Shown here in pieces: positions 46,561 through 56,681 of a DNA stretch of 64,000 bases. Position 1 is the first letter of the stretch. Every line of letters begins with the position of its first letter. The notes under the pieces are model-generated. The model was not told where the DNA came from, searched no databases, and was given only the letters and a program-made list of their open reading frames with translations. The stretch is from NCBI RefSeq assembly GCF_017581925.1, contig NZ_JAGEVG010000001.1, positions 124,001 through 188,000 on the forward strand. The letters run 5' to 3'. A program made the position numbers and the translations under genes. The stretch is from Gelidibacter pelagius (GTDB lineage: Bacteria > Bacteroidota > Bacteroidia > Flavobacteriales > Flavobacteriaceae).

Positions 46561-48177
46561 TTAAAGGTTTTTTGCCGTTTGTTCCGCTAAGATCATAGCG
46601 TTGTAAGCGTTGGCAATTTTTTGTGATTTTGAAAGCTCGCTAAATGGTTTTACGTTCGATGATTCGCCACCAACCATTACTTTGGTCGTTAGCGCTAAGC
46701 CAGAATCCATAATAATTTTTTTAACCTGTGGCGCGGTCAATTTTGGATAATAAGAACGAATTAGTGCGGCAATACCTGCAACCGCTGGAGAAGCCATTGA
46801 GGTGCCTCCAATGCTCTTATATGTATTTTCTGGGAAGGTCGAATAGATATTTCCTCCTGGAGCAAAAATATCAACGTTTATTCTACCATAATTTGAAAAG
46901 CTTGAAACCATCCCAGAACCATATTTTGGATCTAATGATCCCACACTTATGAAATTATCTGAAACCTCAGGCCCAGTGCCAATAGCGTCATTAGGATAGA
47001 CATCTTTGGTATCAAGGTCAGCACCTTCATTTCCGGCTGCATTAACAATCAAGACATCTTTAGAGGCTGCATACACAATAGCATCTCTTACCCAGTCACT
47101 ATGTGGAGAGTAGTATTTACCAAAACTTGTGTTGATTATTTGGGCGCCGTTGTCAGCTGCATATCTAATAGCCAAAGCGATATCCTTGTCGTATTCATCA
47201 CCATTTGGAACCGCTCTAATACTCATGATTTTTACATTGTTTGCAACGCCATTGGCACCTTTCCCGTTATTTCTTCCGGCAGCAATAATACCTGCAACGT
47301 GTGTCCCGTGGCTTTCAGACGGTTTAACAGGTTTTACATTGTTATTGCCGTAATATTTCTCTACCATATCATCAGGGTTATCCCCTGTTTTACGACCTCT
47401 AAAATCGACGTTGAGGTTATAATTAAGACGGTCTGTAATGTCTACCAAACCTTCACTTATATCGGCTATAGCATCTTTAAGGCTATCAAAGTCCATGGTG
47501 TAAACGTATTTTGCAATAGCGATGTATTGTTGTAAGGTTTGATTGCTGGTGCTGATGGCATTGACATCTTCCTTGGTATAATTTTTCTTTTTCGTTTCTT
47601 TTTCTAAGGCATCATCAGCATTGGTGATTTGTTGCAAAAATTGCTCATAATTGGTTTTGATACCAGCGTATTTGTCATATTCCGATTGCCGTTCTGCTTT
47701 GGCTTCTGCATATCGTGGGTGCGACGTATCGCCACTTGCCAAAAGACGTACAAATTCCAACTGTTCATTATAGCCGTCGCCTAAAAAATTCCATCCATGT
47801 ACATCATCAACATAACCGTTGTTGTCGTCATCTATCCCATTACCTGGAATTTCTTTTGTATTGGTCCAGATAGAGCCTTGTAAATCTTCGTGGTCAATAT
47901 CAATTCCTGAATCGATAACTGCAACGATAACAGTATTGCCTTTTCTGTTTTTGATAATTTCATCGTAAGCCCGGTCAACGCTCATCCCAGGAATGGTATC
48001 GTTTTTAAGATCTAAATGGCCCCAATGTTGCTTTTCAGCTTCGGTCAATTCAGAAGTTTTTAAAGGCAAGGTGTCGATGTTCTCCAGTGGTGTTGAAACG
48101 ACGCTGGAAGTTGATCCACAACTAAAAAGGATACTTGCTGCAAAAGCAACAATAGCGAATGATTTAAATGATTTCAT
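46561..48177 (-). CDS. S8 family serine peptidase (subtilisin-like lipoprotein)
   Basis: A 538-aa subtilase with a lipoprotein signal peptide (LFSC, C20). The catalytic triad is D89 (VIDSGIDIDHEDL), H290 (SHGTHVAG) and S460 (GGTSMASPAVAG), with N383 for the oxyanion hole (AAGNEG). There is an insertion of roughly 160 residues between the Asp and His motifs, with DDDNNGYVDDVHGWNFLGDG followed by a helical, charged segment. The gap is normally about 35 residues. No C-terminal sorting domain is seen. It is predicted to face the periplasm or cell surface and to be co-transcribed with the M1 peptidase. Confidence 0.93.
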   Translation of the reverse strand: MKSFKSFAIVAFAASILFSCGSTSSVVSTPLENIDTLPLKTSELTEAEKQHWGHLDLKNDTIPGMSVDRAYDEIIKNRKGNTVIVAVIDSGIDIDHEDLQGSIWTNTKEIPGNGIDDDNNGYVDDVHGWNFLGDGYNEQLEFVRLLASGDTSHPRYAEAKAERQSEYDKYAGIKTNYEQFLQQITNADDALEKETKKKNYTKEDVNAISTSNQTLQQYIAIAKYVYTMDFDSLKDAIADISEGLVDITDRLNYNLNVDFRGRKTGDNPDDMVEKYYGNNNVKPVKPSESHGTHVAGIIAAGRNNGKGANGVANNVKIMSIRAVPNGDEYDKDIALAIRYAADNGAQIINTSFGKYYSPHSDWVRDAIVYAASKDVLIVNAAGNEGADLDTKDVYPNDAIGTGPEVSDNFISVGSLDPKYGSGMVSSFSNYGRINVDIFAPGGNIYSTFPENTYKSIGGTSMASPAVAGIAALIRSYYPKLTAPQVKKIIMDSGLALTTKVMVGGESSNVKPFSELSKSQKIANAYNAMILAEQTAKNL

Positions 48178-48189
48178 GTGATCTATCTA

Positions 48190-49053
48190 TTAATTTGTAA
48201 AAATATCGTGTGTAGTAAATGTCTTATCTAAACGAACGCCTTTGTCCGTATGTTTTACGGTGATGATTTGATTATGGGCATCGTGTTCCAAAAACAGGTA
48301 ATAACTATTATCAGCAGCTAAGTTTAGGAACACTTCTTTTTCATCTAAGGTCAATAATGGTCTGGTATCATATCCCATGACAAAAGGCAGAGGCAAATGT
48401 CCAGCGGTTGGTAGCAAATCGGCCATAAAAGCGATGGTTTTATCTTTATAGCTGATGAGTGGGATCATTTGTTTATCCGTATGCCCGTCCGCAAAAAAGA
48501 TATCGAAGCCCAATTCAGAGTTTTTTAAAAGTCGATCGTCCGGAAGTGAGGTAAACTTAAGTTGGCCACTTTTTTCCATCGGAAGGATGTTTTCTTTCAA
48601 AAAGGATGCTTTTTCTCGTCTATTTGGTTGGGTTGCCCACTGCCAATGTTCGGAATTACTCCAATAATGAGCGTTTTTAAAGGCAGGTTCGTAACCGGTT
48701 TTGTCTTTATTCCATTGGATGCTGCCACCACAATGATCAAAATGGAGGTGAGTCATGAACACGTCTGTGATGTCATCCCGATGAAAACCGTGTTGTTTTA
48801 AAGAATTGTCAATGGAGTCATCGCCCCATAGAAAATAATAGCCAAAAAATTTATCGCTCTGTTTGTTGCCCATTCCGGTATCAATTAGTATGAGTCGGTT
48901 GCCGTCTTCAATCAATAAACAACGCGCAGCAATATCAATCATATTATTGGCATCGGCAGGGTTGGTACGTTGCCAAAGCGATTTTGGAACCACACCAAAC
49001 ATGGCACCACCGTCAAGTTTGAAATTACCAGATTCAATAGGATATAGTTGCAT
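48190..49053 (-). CDS. MBL-fold metallo-hydrolase
   Basis: A 287-aa metallo-beta-lactamase-fold enzyme. The metal-binding HxHxDH is HLHFDHCGGS, with later ligands in FADGHTDKQMIP and LEHDAHNQ. LLIEDGNRLILIDTGMG is the first conserved strand-loop. It resembles the lactonase/hydrolase type, but the substrate is unknown. There is no signal peptide. It lies 12 bases upstream of the S8 gene and is divergent from DUF202. Confidence 0.9.
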   Translation of the reverse strand: MQLYPIESGNFKLDGGAMFGVVPKSLWQRTNPADANNMIDIAARCLLIEDGNRLILIDTGMGNKQSDKFFGYYFLWGDDSIDNSLKQHGFHRDDITDVFMTHLHFDHCGGSIQWNKDKTGYEPAFKNAHYWSNSEHWQWATQPNRREKASFLKENILPMEKSGQLKFTSLPDDRLLKNSELGFDIFFADGHTDKQMIPLISYKDKTIAFMADLLPTAGHLPLPFVMGYDTRPLLTLDEKEVFLNLAADNSYYLFLEHDAHNQIITVKHTDKGVRLDKTFTTHDIFTN

Positions 49054-49215
49054 AATTGTTACTTTAGGCTTTGTTAAACTCGCAAATTACTAAAACACTT
49101 AAAATTTGACCGTTTTGGTCAATGATATTGGCTGTTTTTTAACATATTGAAGCTAACTTACGACTCTGATAATTTGAAAGCACTAAAAATTATTTTAATT
49201 TTATAAAAAAGATTT

Positions 49216-49569
49216 ATGAAAAGAATTGTTCCAGCGTCTCTAAAGCTAAGCAAAATTAAACTTTTGAGGTTTGGACGGGATTTCAAACCAGATCAAGAGG
49301 TTATTTTAAGAGATTATTTGGCCATTGAACGAACGAGATTGGCTAATGAGCGCACTTTATTGTCTTATATCAGATCCTCGTTATATTTAATGTTGGGAGG
49401 CATTGCTTTTTTTCAGTTAAAAAACTTTCCTGATTTTAAATATTTGGCCGTATTGTCTTTAGTTTTTAGCGCCATTTTTTTCATTATTGGCATCTATCGC
49501 TTTACGGTACTCAAAAAAAGCTTAAAAAGATTATATTACAATTCAGAATCAAAACAGCAGAAGAAGTAG
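49216..49569 (+). CDS. DUF202 (YidH-like) membrane protein
   Basis: A 117-aa protein with the DUF202 signature RDYLAIERTRLANERTLLSYIRS followed by two membrane segments (about 58-74 and 77-96). The function is unknown; it is a small inner-membrane protein. The basic N-terminus (about 30 residues) is longer than in the shortest family members. It stands alone ahead of the antiporter gene. Confidence 0.85.
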   Translation: MKRIVPASLKLSKIKLLRFGRDFKPDQEVILRDYLAIERTRLANERTLLSYIRSSLYLMLGGIAFFQLKNFPDFKYLAVLSLVFSAIFFIIGIYRFTVLKKSLKRLYYNSESKQQKK

Positions 49570-49706
49570 GGAAAATTTATTGCTGAAAAGCTAATTTCCT
49601 TGCGGTTTTAGCCCATCATTTTTAATTTTATGATATTATTTGCGCTGTTTGAGTCAAAAAAAATAACTTTACCATCTTTCCACAGAAAATAAGATAAACT
49701 AAGTAT

Positions 49707-51599
49707 ATGATTGAATTATCAGGAATTGTCATATTAGGTATTTTGGCACAGTGGGTAGCATGGAAGTTGAAAATTCCAGCTATTCTTCCGCTAATTTTAA
49801 TAGGTCTTTTGGTAGGACCATTTGCCGCAGAATACCTTTCAAGCGACGGAACGAAATGGATCCAACCCATATATAATGGCGAAAAGGGACTTTTTCCAGG
49901 AGAAAGTCTGTTTTATTTTGTCTCCTTAGCCATAAGTATTATTCTTTTTGAAGGCGGATTGACCTTGCGCATGAAAGAGATCAAAAACATTGGACCGGTC
50001 ATTACTAAATTGATCACTATCGGTTCAACCGTTACTTTTTTTGGAGGCGCAGTTGCAGCACATTATATATTTTATCTCAGTTGGGAAATGTCTTTTTTGT
50101 TTTCGGCATTGATTGTTGTTACAGGCCCGACCGTCATCACGCCTATTTTACGGCATATTCCCCTAAAACAGGATGTTTCTGCTGTTCTGAGATGGGAAGG
50201 CATCCTTATCGATCCCATCGGCGCCTTAGTGGCGGTATTGGTTTTTGAATTTATCAGTGTTGATGCTGGTGGTGCGTTTACTAAAACTGCGTTTATTGAG
50301 TTTGGAAAGATTGTATTATTTGGAAGTACTTTTGGATTTGCCTTTGCTCACGGACTAAATTTTATCATGAACAAACGCTTGATTCCTCATTATTTACTTA
50401 ATGTGTTTGCTTTGGCGAGCGTGCTGGGTGTGTTTGTACTAGCTGATGAATTTGCACATGAATCGGGTTTATTGGCCGTAGTAGTCATGGGGATGGTCTT
50501 GGGCAATTCCAATTCGCCTTATTTAAAAGAACTTTTGTATTTCAAAGAGTCCTTGAGCATTCTATTGGTTTCTATCCTGTTCATCCTGCTTGCTGCTAAC
50601 ATCAATATGGAAGATTTGAGACTGGTGCTTAATTGGAACATGGTCGCGCTTTTCGCCGTGGTAGTCTTTATACTGAGACCGATTGGTGTTTTCTGGAGTA
50701 CTTTTAATTCCTCACTAAAATTCAATGAAAAGATTTTTATAAGTTGGGTCGGACCACGAGGTATTGTGGCTGCAGGTATCGCTTCTTTATTTGGTTTGAA
50801 ATTGGCAAAAAATGGTGTTCAAGATGCTGAATTTATCACACCTTTGGTGTTTATGATTGTGTTAGGAACCGTTATACTGAATGCTACAACTGCACGGTAC
50901 ATTGCAAAACTATTGGGGGTGTTTCTCAAAAAAGCAAACGGTATTTTAATTGTGGGTGCGTCCAAATCATCCCGACTTATTGGTAACTATTTACAGAAAA
51001 ACGGAAGGCGCGTGGTGCTTCTTGACAATAATCAAATCAATATTTCAAAAGCAAAGGAATTGGGCTTAGAGGGTATTGTTTCTAATGTATACGAAGCCTC
51101 TTTGGAGGATAATATTGAGTTGAATGATATCGGTTATATTATTGCCTTGACTGGAAATTCTGATATTAATCAGTTTGCCATCAATAGATTCGGTAAAGAA
51201 TTTGGTCAAAATGGTGTCTTTAGATTGATTACATCAGATGAATTGAGTGATCCTAATTACGTTCCAAAAGATCATATTTTTATACAAACCGATGATTTTA
51301 TTTCCTTGACGGAGACGACAAGAAAACATCCTGCCATTAACGAAATAGATATACAAGATAAGGAGCATCTTAAAAGTTTGATAGAATTGAGTGGAAAGGA
51401 TGATAACATCATTCCTATGTTTTTAAAGGATGAACAGGGTGTATTGCACATCATTTCAGATGTCGACCCAGATGAAGAAAAGTTTACCGAAGGATGGAAA
51501 TTGGTTTATCTGGGAAAGACCTATGATGTTGAGAAGATTCAAAAGGAAAAGACCTTGACTAAGGAAAAAGAAGCTGCCCCAAATCCGGATGACGATTAG
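49707..51599 (+). CDS. CPA-type cation:proton antiporter with TrkA-N domain
   Basis: A 630-aa protein. The first ~400 residues contain about 12 membrane segments of the NhaP/KefB class, with VTGPTVITPIL and ILIDPIGALVAVLVFEF carrying the conserved Asp-Pro transport site. A soluble TrkA-N (RCK) domain follows at about 405-520 (GILIVGASKSSRLIGNYL; RVVLLDNN), able to bind a nucleotide. The usual GxGxxG loop reads GASKSSRLIG, so NAD binding is uncertain. The C-terminal tail is charged. It would exchange Na+ or K+ for H+ at the inner membrane. Its relatives are K+/H+ as well as Na+/H+ antiporters, so the ion cannot be fixed. Confidence 0.88.
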   Translation: MIELSGIVILGILAQWVAWKLKIPAILPLILIGLLVGPFAAEYLSSDGTKWIQPIYNGEKGLFPGESLFYFVSLAISIILFEGGLTLRMKEIKNIGPVITKLITIGSTVTFFGGAVAAHYIFYLSWEMSFLFSALIVVTGPTVITPILRHIPLKQDVSAVLRWEGILIDPIGALVAVLVFEFISVDAGGAFTKTAFIEFGKIVLFGSTFGFAFAHGLNFIMNKRLIPHYLLNVFALASVLGVFVLADEFAHESGLLAVVVMGMVLGNSNSPYLKELLYFKESLSILLVSILFILLAANINMEDLRLVLNWNMVALFAVVVFILRPIGVFWSTFNSSLKFNEKIFISWVGPRGIVAAGIASLFGLKLAKNGVQDAEFITPLVFMIVLGTVILNATTARYIAKLLGVFLKKANGILIVGASKSSRLIGNYLQKNGRRVVLLDNNQINISKAKELGLEGIVSNVYEASLEDNIELNDIGYIIALTGNSDINQFAINRFGKEFGQNGVFRLITSDELSDPNYVPKDHIFIQTDDFISLTETTRKHPAINEIDIQDKEHLKSLIELSGKDDNIIPMFLKDEQGVLHIISDVDPDEEKFTEGWKLVYLGKTYDVEKIQKEKTLTKEKEAAPNPDDD

Positions 51600-51741
51600 T
51601 TAAAAGATATATTTTGAAACTTAAGACACGAGTGGGTTCTGATTTTTCAAATCATGAAATCCGCCATTAATTCATCGCTTTAAAAAACCTAAAAATTTAA
51701 GTGGAATCGTTAAATTGAGCTCATTAATCCAACTAAATATT

Positions 51742-54531
51742 ATGAAAATATTTTTTTCCCTCACTTTATTTTTATCAAGTTTACTTGTTTTTTCACAAAA
51801 GAAAATCTTAGATCATGCTGATTTGGACCTTTGGAATACTGTTGAAAATGAAAGTATCTCTCCTGATGGGACACATGTTGTTTATGCGCTCCAAAAAGGA
51901 GAGCAAGATCAAACTCTAAAACTTAAGACATCCCAAGGAAAACAAGTTTTTGAATACGCCAGAGGAGAAAAAGGTGGGTTCACCTACAATTCTAGGTTTA
52001 TACTATTCACCATTAAACCTTATAAAGACAGTATAACCGCGCTAAAACAACGAAAAACCAAAAAAGATAAGATGCCTAAAGACACTTTAGGTATCTATAA
52101 TATAAATACCGGTGATCTTTCAAAAATCGCCAATATAAAATCGTATAAAAAACCTGAGAAATGGTCTGGTTATATCGCATATCAACTTGAAGACATAAAA
52201 TCTGAAAAAGAAAAAGGTGCTGATTCTATAAAAACGGAAAATAGAATTGATAAAAAGAAGATCAAAAAAGTAAGCAAGCAAAATGGATACCACGTCGTAT
52301 TGCGTAATTTGATGACCCAGCAGCAGGACACCATTAAGTTTGTAACGAGCTACATCTTTGCTGAAAAAGGAAAATATTTTGCATATACAGCCACTGGAAA
52401 TGATAAGGAATCTGAAACACGGGTTGTGGTGATGAACCTTGAAAAAAGTGAAACTAATACCATTTATCAAACCAAAAAGGCAAAATATTATCAACTCGCT
52501 TTTAGTGAATCGGGTAAAAATTTGGGTTTTGTAGTAGATACGGATACTACCAAAATACAAATCCGTCCCAACGCACTTTTTTATTGGAAAGAAGGCAGCA
52601 CAATGGCTGAAAAATTAGTAAGTTCCGCGTCTGCTCCTAAAAATTACCTCGTTTCTTCTAATGGAGAGATCCATTTTTCAAAAGATGAATCGAAACTATT
52701 TTTTGGATTGGCAAAACCACCAATTATAAAAGATACACTATTAACCGATGATCAAACTGTAAATGTTGAGGTTTGGACCTATAATGAACCCAGACTATAT
52801 ACTGTACAAAAACTACAGGTTAAAAACGATACTGTAAGATCCTATAAAACACTGATTGATTTAAAAAACAATAATAAACTCGTACAATTAGCTACCGCGC
52901 AGTTTCCTGATGTAGAATTAGGTAATGAAGGAAACGCTAGTTATGCCTTAGTTGCAAACTCTGAACCTTATGAATTGGAAAGTCAATGGACGGGAAATAG
53001 GGCTAAAGATTATGCGGTTGTTAATACAAATACAGGAGAAACAACAGCAGCACTTACCAAATTTACATCTGCAAATTTGAGTCCCAATGCTCAATATGTA
53101 TATGGCTATAACCCGATGGATACGCTTTGGTTCAGTTATAATATTTCCAATAAAAGTTATAAGACATTAACTAAAGGTTTACAGTTTTATGACGAATTAA
53201 ATGATGCACCAGATTATCCATCTTCTTATGGTAGCGCAGGTTTTACAAAGGATGACAAGGCATTGATTCTTTATGATCGGTATGACATTTTTAAATTTAA
53301 TCCTGATTCAGGAGCTTATACAAAACTGACCAATGGGAGAGCATCAAAAACAATTTATCGTTATGTTAAGACAGATGCGGAAGAGCGTTTTTTAGATGAC
53401 AAAAAAGAATGGTTATTGAGCATTTTCAATGAAACTACCAAAGAAGCTGGATTTGTTTCTTACAATCCAAAATCTGAGAAAATTAAAGCTTTAGTTTCTG
53501 GTCCTTATAAATATTCAAAGCCTAAAAAGGCAACTTTATCAGATAAATTATTATTTACCAGAGAATCTTTTCAAGAATTTCCTGATTTAAGGGTCACTGA
53601 TCCAGATTTTAAAAACGTGAAGCAAATAAGTACCGCTAACCCCCAACAATCGAGCTATAATTGGGGTACTGTTGAATTGGTCAATTGGATCTCGTTAGAC
53701 GGTCTTGAACTTACAGGATTGCTGGTGAAGCCAGAAAATTTTGATCCTAATAAAAAGTATCCCATGCTGGTCAATTTTTATGAACGCAGTTCAGATGGTT
53801 TACATTCGCACAGAGCCCCAATGGCGGGCAGATCTTCCATAAACTATAGTTTTTATAGTAGTAGAGGATATGTGATTTTTGTCCCAGATATTCATTATCG
53901 CGAAGGTTACCCCGGTGAAAGCGCCTTTAATTGTGTGATTCCCGGTGTAACCTCAATGATAGAAAAAGGTTTTATTGATAAGGATAATATTGGTGTACAA
54001 GGACACAGTTGGGGTGGTTATCAAATAGCTTATTTAGTAACTAGAACCGATATTTTTAAAGCCGCTGAATCTGGCGCACCCGTTGTAAACATGCTTAGTG
54101 CTTATGGGGGTATACGCTGGTGGACGGGCTTGAGCAGACAGTTTCAATATGAACATACCCAAAGTAGAATTGGAGGAACACCTTGGGAATATCCACAGCG
54201 TTACGTTGAAAACTCACCTATTTTTAACATGGATAAAATAAATACACCTCTTTTAATTTTACATAATGATGCCGACGGACATGTGCCTTGGTATCAGGGA
54301 ATAGAGTTTTTTATGAGTTTGCGTCGATTGGGAAAACCATCATGGTTGCTGAACTACAATGGAGAACCACATTGGCCAGTTAAATTGCAAAATAGAAAAG
54401 ATTTTAATATCCGTATGGCACAGTTTTTTGATTATTATTTGAAAGGTGAAGCCATGCCTCTTTGGATGTATAAAGGCGTACCTGCAGTAGAGAAAGGGAT
54501 TAATCAAGGCTTGGAGCTGATTGAAAACTAG
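51742..54531 (+). CDS. S9 family prolyl oligopeptidase-like peptidase, secreted
   Basis: A 929-aa protein with a signal peptide (MKIFFSLTLFLSSLLVFSQ) from the ATG at 51742. A TTG at 51715 is also open but would put extra residues before the signal peptide. The large N-terminal part is a beta-propeller-like region (about 30-670). The alpha/beta-hydrolase domain carries the triad S756 (GHSWGGY), D845 (HNDADGHVPW) and H877 (EPHWP). The family cleaves peptides, often after proline or as dipeptidases. Secretion suggests nutrient peptide breakdown in the periplasm. Confidence 0.92.
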   Translation: MKIFFSLTLFLSSLLVFSQKKILDHADLDLWNTVENESISPDGTHVVYALQKGEQDQTLKLKTSQGKQVFEYARGEKGGFTYNSRFILFTIKPYKDSITALKQRKTKKDKMPKDTLGIYNINTGDLSKIANIKSYKKPEKWSGYIAYQLEDIKSEKEKGADSIKTENRIDKKKIKKVSKQNGYHVVLRNLMTQQQDTIKFVTSYIFAEKGKYFAYTATGNDKESETRVVVMNLEKSETNTIYQTKKAKYYQLAFSESGKNLGFVVDTDTTKIQIRPNALFYWKEGSTMAEKLVSSASAPKNYLVSSNGEIHFSKDESKLFFGLAKPPIIKDTLLTDDQTVNVEVWTYNEPRLYTVQKLQVKNDTVRSYKTLIDLKNNNKLVQLATAQFPDVELGNEGNASYALVANSEPYELESQWTGNRAKDYAVVNTNTGETTAALTKFTSANLSPNAQYVYGYNPMDTLWFSYNISNKSYKTLTKGLQFYDELNDAPDYPSSYGSAGFTKDDKALILYDRYDIFKFNPDSGAYTKLTNGRASKTIYRYVKTDAEERFLDDKKEWLLSIFNETTKEAGFVSYNPKSEKIKALVSGPYKYSKPKKATLSDKLLFTRESFQEFPDLRVTDPDFKNVKQISTANPQQSSYNWGTVELVNWISLDGLELTGLLVKPENFDPNKKYPMLVNFYERSSDGLHSHRAPMAGRSSINYSFYSSRGYVIFVPDIHYREGYPGESAFNCVIPGVTSMIEKGFIDKDNIGVQGHSWGGYQIAYLVTRTDIFKAAESGAPVVNMLSAYGGIRWWTGLSRQFQYEHTQSRIGGTPWEYPQRYVENSPIFNMDKINTPLLILHNDADGHVPWYQGIEFFMSLRRLGKPSWLLNYNGEPHWPVKLQNRKDFNIRMAQFFDYYLKGEAMPLWMYKGVPAVEKGINQGLELIEN

Positions 54532-54602
54532 GTTTTTATACTAATTTGACTATAAGATGTCGTTAATAGCAATATGATAATGCCAATTACTCGTGATTGA
54601 TT

Positions 54603-54830
54603 TTATGGGTTCTTTCCTCCTGTTTTTACGGTTTCATGTAACCATTCTTTCATAGATTGAAATCTTTGATTTTTTAAGCTATTCTTATCTATTGCCAGAC
54701 TCGTTCACAAGGATTGAGTTCAGGGCTATACTGTGTGAGCTTCTTAAAAGACATATGCTGTCAGGAACGGCGATGTTCTTAGTTGAATAGAATCCAGCAT
54801 TATTAGTAACAACGATTTTAAAGCTCTGGT
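54603..54830 (-). pseudogene. IS630-family transposase C-terminal remnant
   Basis: On the minus strand, broken frames match the end of IS630/Tc1-type DDE transposases: VVTNNAGFYSTKNIAVPD, then after a frame change YSPELNPCERVWQ (the Glu of DDE and the NP-E-x-x-W motif), then a stop and another frame change to LKNQRFQSMKEWLHETV. At least two frameshifts and one or more stops show it is dead. No inverted ends were found. Confidence 0.65.
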
Positions 54831-55313
54831 AGATTATCAGAACCAAAAGTTACGACCTGAATCCAATGTTCTTTCTGTTATTGATGTTGAACAAATTAAC
54901 GGTAAAGAGGGATGAGTGTATCAGAATAAGCGACTGCAACAATTGACTAAAGAACGGATAGATGAACTCAGATTCAGCTTTATTGGCGGCGTATTTGGCT
55001 TTCAAAAAGACGGTTGTGGACAAAACCAACATTATCGATCCTCGTGACATTGAAGATGACGAGTTTTTAATGACTGCAAAGATTGATGGTCATCATCAAC
55101 AAAAATGAAAATATTTTAATGGGAAATTCTGTGCTAAAAGTGGTGAAAATGAAATCATCTATTCTAGCAATCTTAAGAACCAAATAACATTTTAATTCCT
55201 TTTAAGGAAACTACAGCAACAACCGTAGGCAATATAGAAATCAACTATCAAAATTTCATGATCAATCGACAAATAAAGGCTAATGGGTGGATAAGCCTAA
55301 ATAATAGGAAGAT
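54831..55313. other. Decayed protein-coding remnants
   Basis: The plus strand carries protein-like fragments broken by stops and a frame change: KALVDYQNQKLRPESNVLSV and later SALLAAYLAFKKTVVDK, IIDPRDIEDDEF. I recognise no family. It may be a second dead gene or part of a decayed mobile element next to the IS630 remnant. No intact gene is present. Confidence 0.4.
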
Positions 55314-55362
55314 AAAAAATCCTGTTTATGAGCTATTTTACTATCTCGTGAACAGGATTTTA
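55314..55362 (-). terminator. Terminator of the glgA-glgC unit
   Basis: AAAATCCTGTTTATGAG pairs with CTCGTGAACAGGATTTT, a stem of about 17 pairs with two G-T pairs and a 12-base loop. On the minus strand the T-run follows it, about 50 bases after the glgC stop. Confidence 0.85.
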
Positions 55363-55416
55363 TTAAGTATTTTTTATTTTCAGTAAAGACCACAACTACA
55401 TTGTATACCGCGCTGT

Positions 55417-56679
55417 TTAGATGACCGTTCCATGCGGAATTGTCGCACCTTTTTTGATGACGATAATACCCTCTTTTATCGCATAAGTATCTGTTTCTTC
55501 ATCTTTTGAATTTTCGTCCACATTGATTCTTACATCATTTCCGATACAGCAATTTTTATCAATAATGGCATTCTTTATAAAGCAACGTTTTCCAATACCC
55601 ATAGGAATTGTTGATGTGGATGTTACTTCAGAAAGGGTTTGATAAATATCACTACCCATCATATAGGTATTGATAATTGTGGAATCATGCCCTATTCTTG
55701 CCCTAATCCCAATGACGGAATTTTCTATTTTTGCTGCGTTAATGATACAACCTTCTGCAATAACTGCTCTGTTGAGGGTAGTACCACTAATTTTTGTGGT
55801 TGGCAACATCCGTGCTCTAGTATAAATTCGCTTTTTATTGTTGAACAGATCAAATTCTGGGATTTCATCGGCAAGACCCAGATTGGCCTCAAAGAAGGAG
55901 TCAACATTTCCAATATCCGTCCAATAGCCTTCAAATGGATAGCTCAATGTTTTATGTTTGTCAATAGACTGCGGAATAATTTCTTTTCCAAAATCATTGG
56001 TATCTGGATTGTTCATAAGATCAATAAGCAGCTGTCTATTGAAGATATAAATTCCCATAGAAGCCAAATGGTTTCGTCCTTGAGCTTTCATTTCCTTGCT
56101 TACTTCAGACGTCCAATCGGGCAACAAGCTGGCATCAGGTTTTTCTATAAATGACGTAATGATGCTGTTCTCATCTGTTTTTAAAATACCAAAAGAAGTG
56201 GCATCTTTTTCTACTACCGGTAGGGTGGCAATGGTTATTTCGGCTTTGCTTGCCACGTGCGCATCCAACATCTTATTAAAATCCATTTGATATAATTGGT
56301 CGCCTGATAATATCAAAGCATATTCAAATTCATGATTCAAGAAGTGGTGCATATTCTGTCGTACAGCATCTGCGGTGCCCTGAAACCAATTACTGCTGGT
56401 CATCGTTTGTTCAGCAGCTAAAACGTCAACAAATGCCTGACTAAAGAAACTGAAATGATAAGTATTTTTGATGTGCTTGTTTAAGGACGCAGAATTAAAT
56501 TGCGTCAAAACAAACATACGTTTGATTTCTGAGTTGATACAGTTGGAAATGGGGATATCTACCAATCTATATTTTCCTGCGATGGGAACAGCCGGTTTTG
56601 ATCGTGTTGCGGTTAGTGGATAAAGTCGAGAGCCTTGTCCACCACCTAAAATGATAGAAATTACTGAGTCGTGGTACAT
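55417..56679 (-). CDS. glgC: Glucose-1-phosphate adenylyltransferase
   Basis: A 420-aa ADP-glucose pyrophosphorylase that makes the sugar donor for glycogen. The pyrophosphorylase loop is GGGQGSRLYPLTATRSKPAVPI (about 12-33), with KYRLVDIPISNCINS following. The substrate segment is GTADAVRQN, and a C-terminal left-handed beta-helix contains the conserved IPHGTVI end. It is two bases downstream of glgA, so the two genes form one unit. No branching-enzyme gene is adjacent. It is distinct from rfbA. Confidence 0.95.
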   Translation of the reverse strand: MYHDSVISIILGGGQGSRLYPLTATRSKPAVPIAGKYRLVDIPISNCINSEIKRMFVLTQFNSASLNKHIKNTYHFSFFSQAFVDVLAAEQTMTSSNWFQGTADAVRQNMHHFLNHEFEYALILSGDQLYQMDFNKMLDAHVASKAEITIATLPVVEKDATSFGILKTDENSIITSFIEKPDASLLPDWTSEVSKEMKAQGRNHLASMGIYIFNRQLLIDLMNNPDTNDFGKEIIPQSIDKHKTLSYPFEGYWTDIGNVDSFFEANLGLADEIPEFDLFNNKKRIYTRARMLPTTKISGTTLNRAVIAEGCIINAAKIENSVIGIRARIGHDSTIINTYMMGSDIYQTLSEVTSTSTIPMGIGKRCFIKNAIIDKNCCIGNDVRINVDENSKDEETDTYAIKEGIIVIKKGATIPHGTVI

Positions 56680-56681
56680 AG

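Noticed and set aside
55639-56154. 171-codon plus-strand frame
   Set aside because: Antisense shadow of glgC, which is intact and well recognised.
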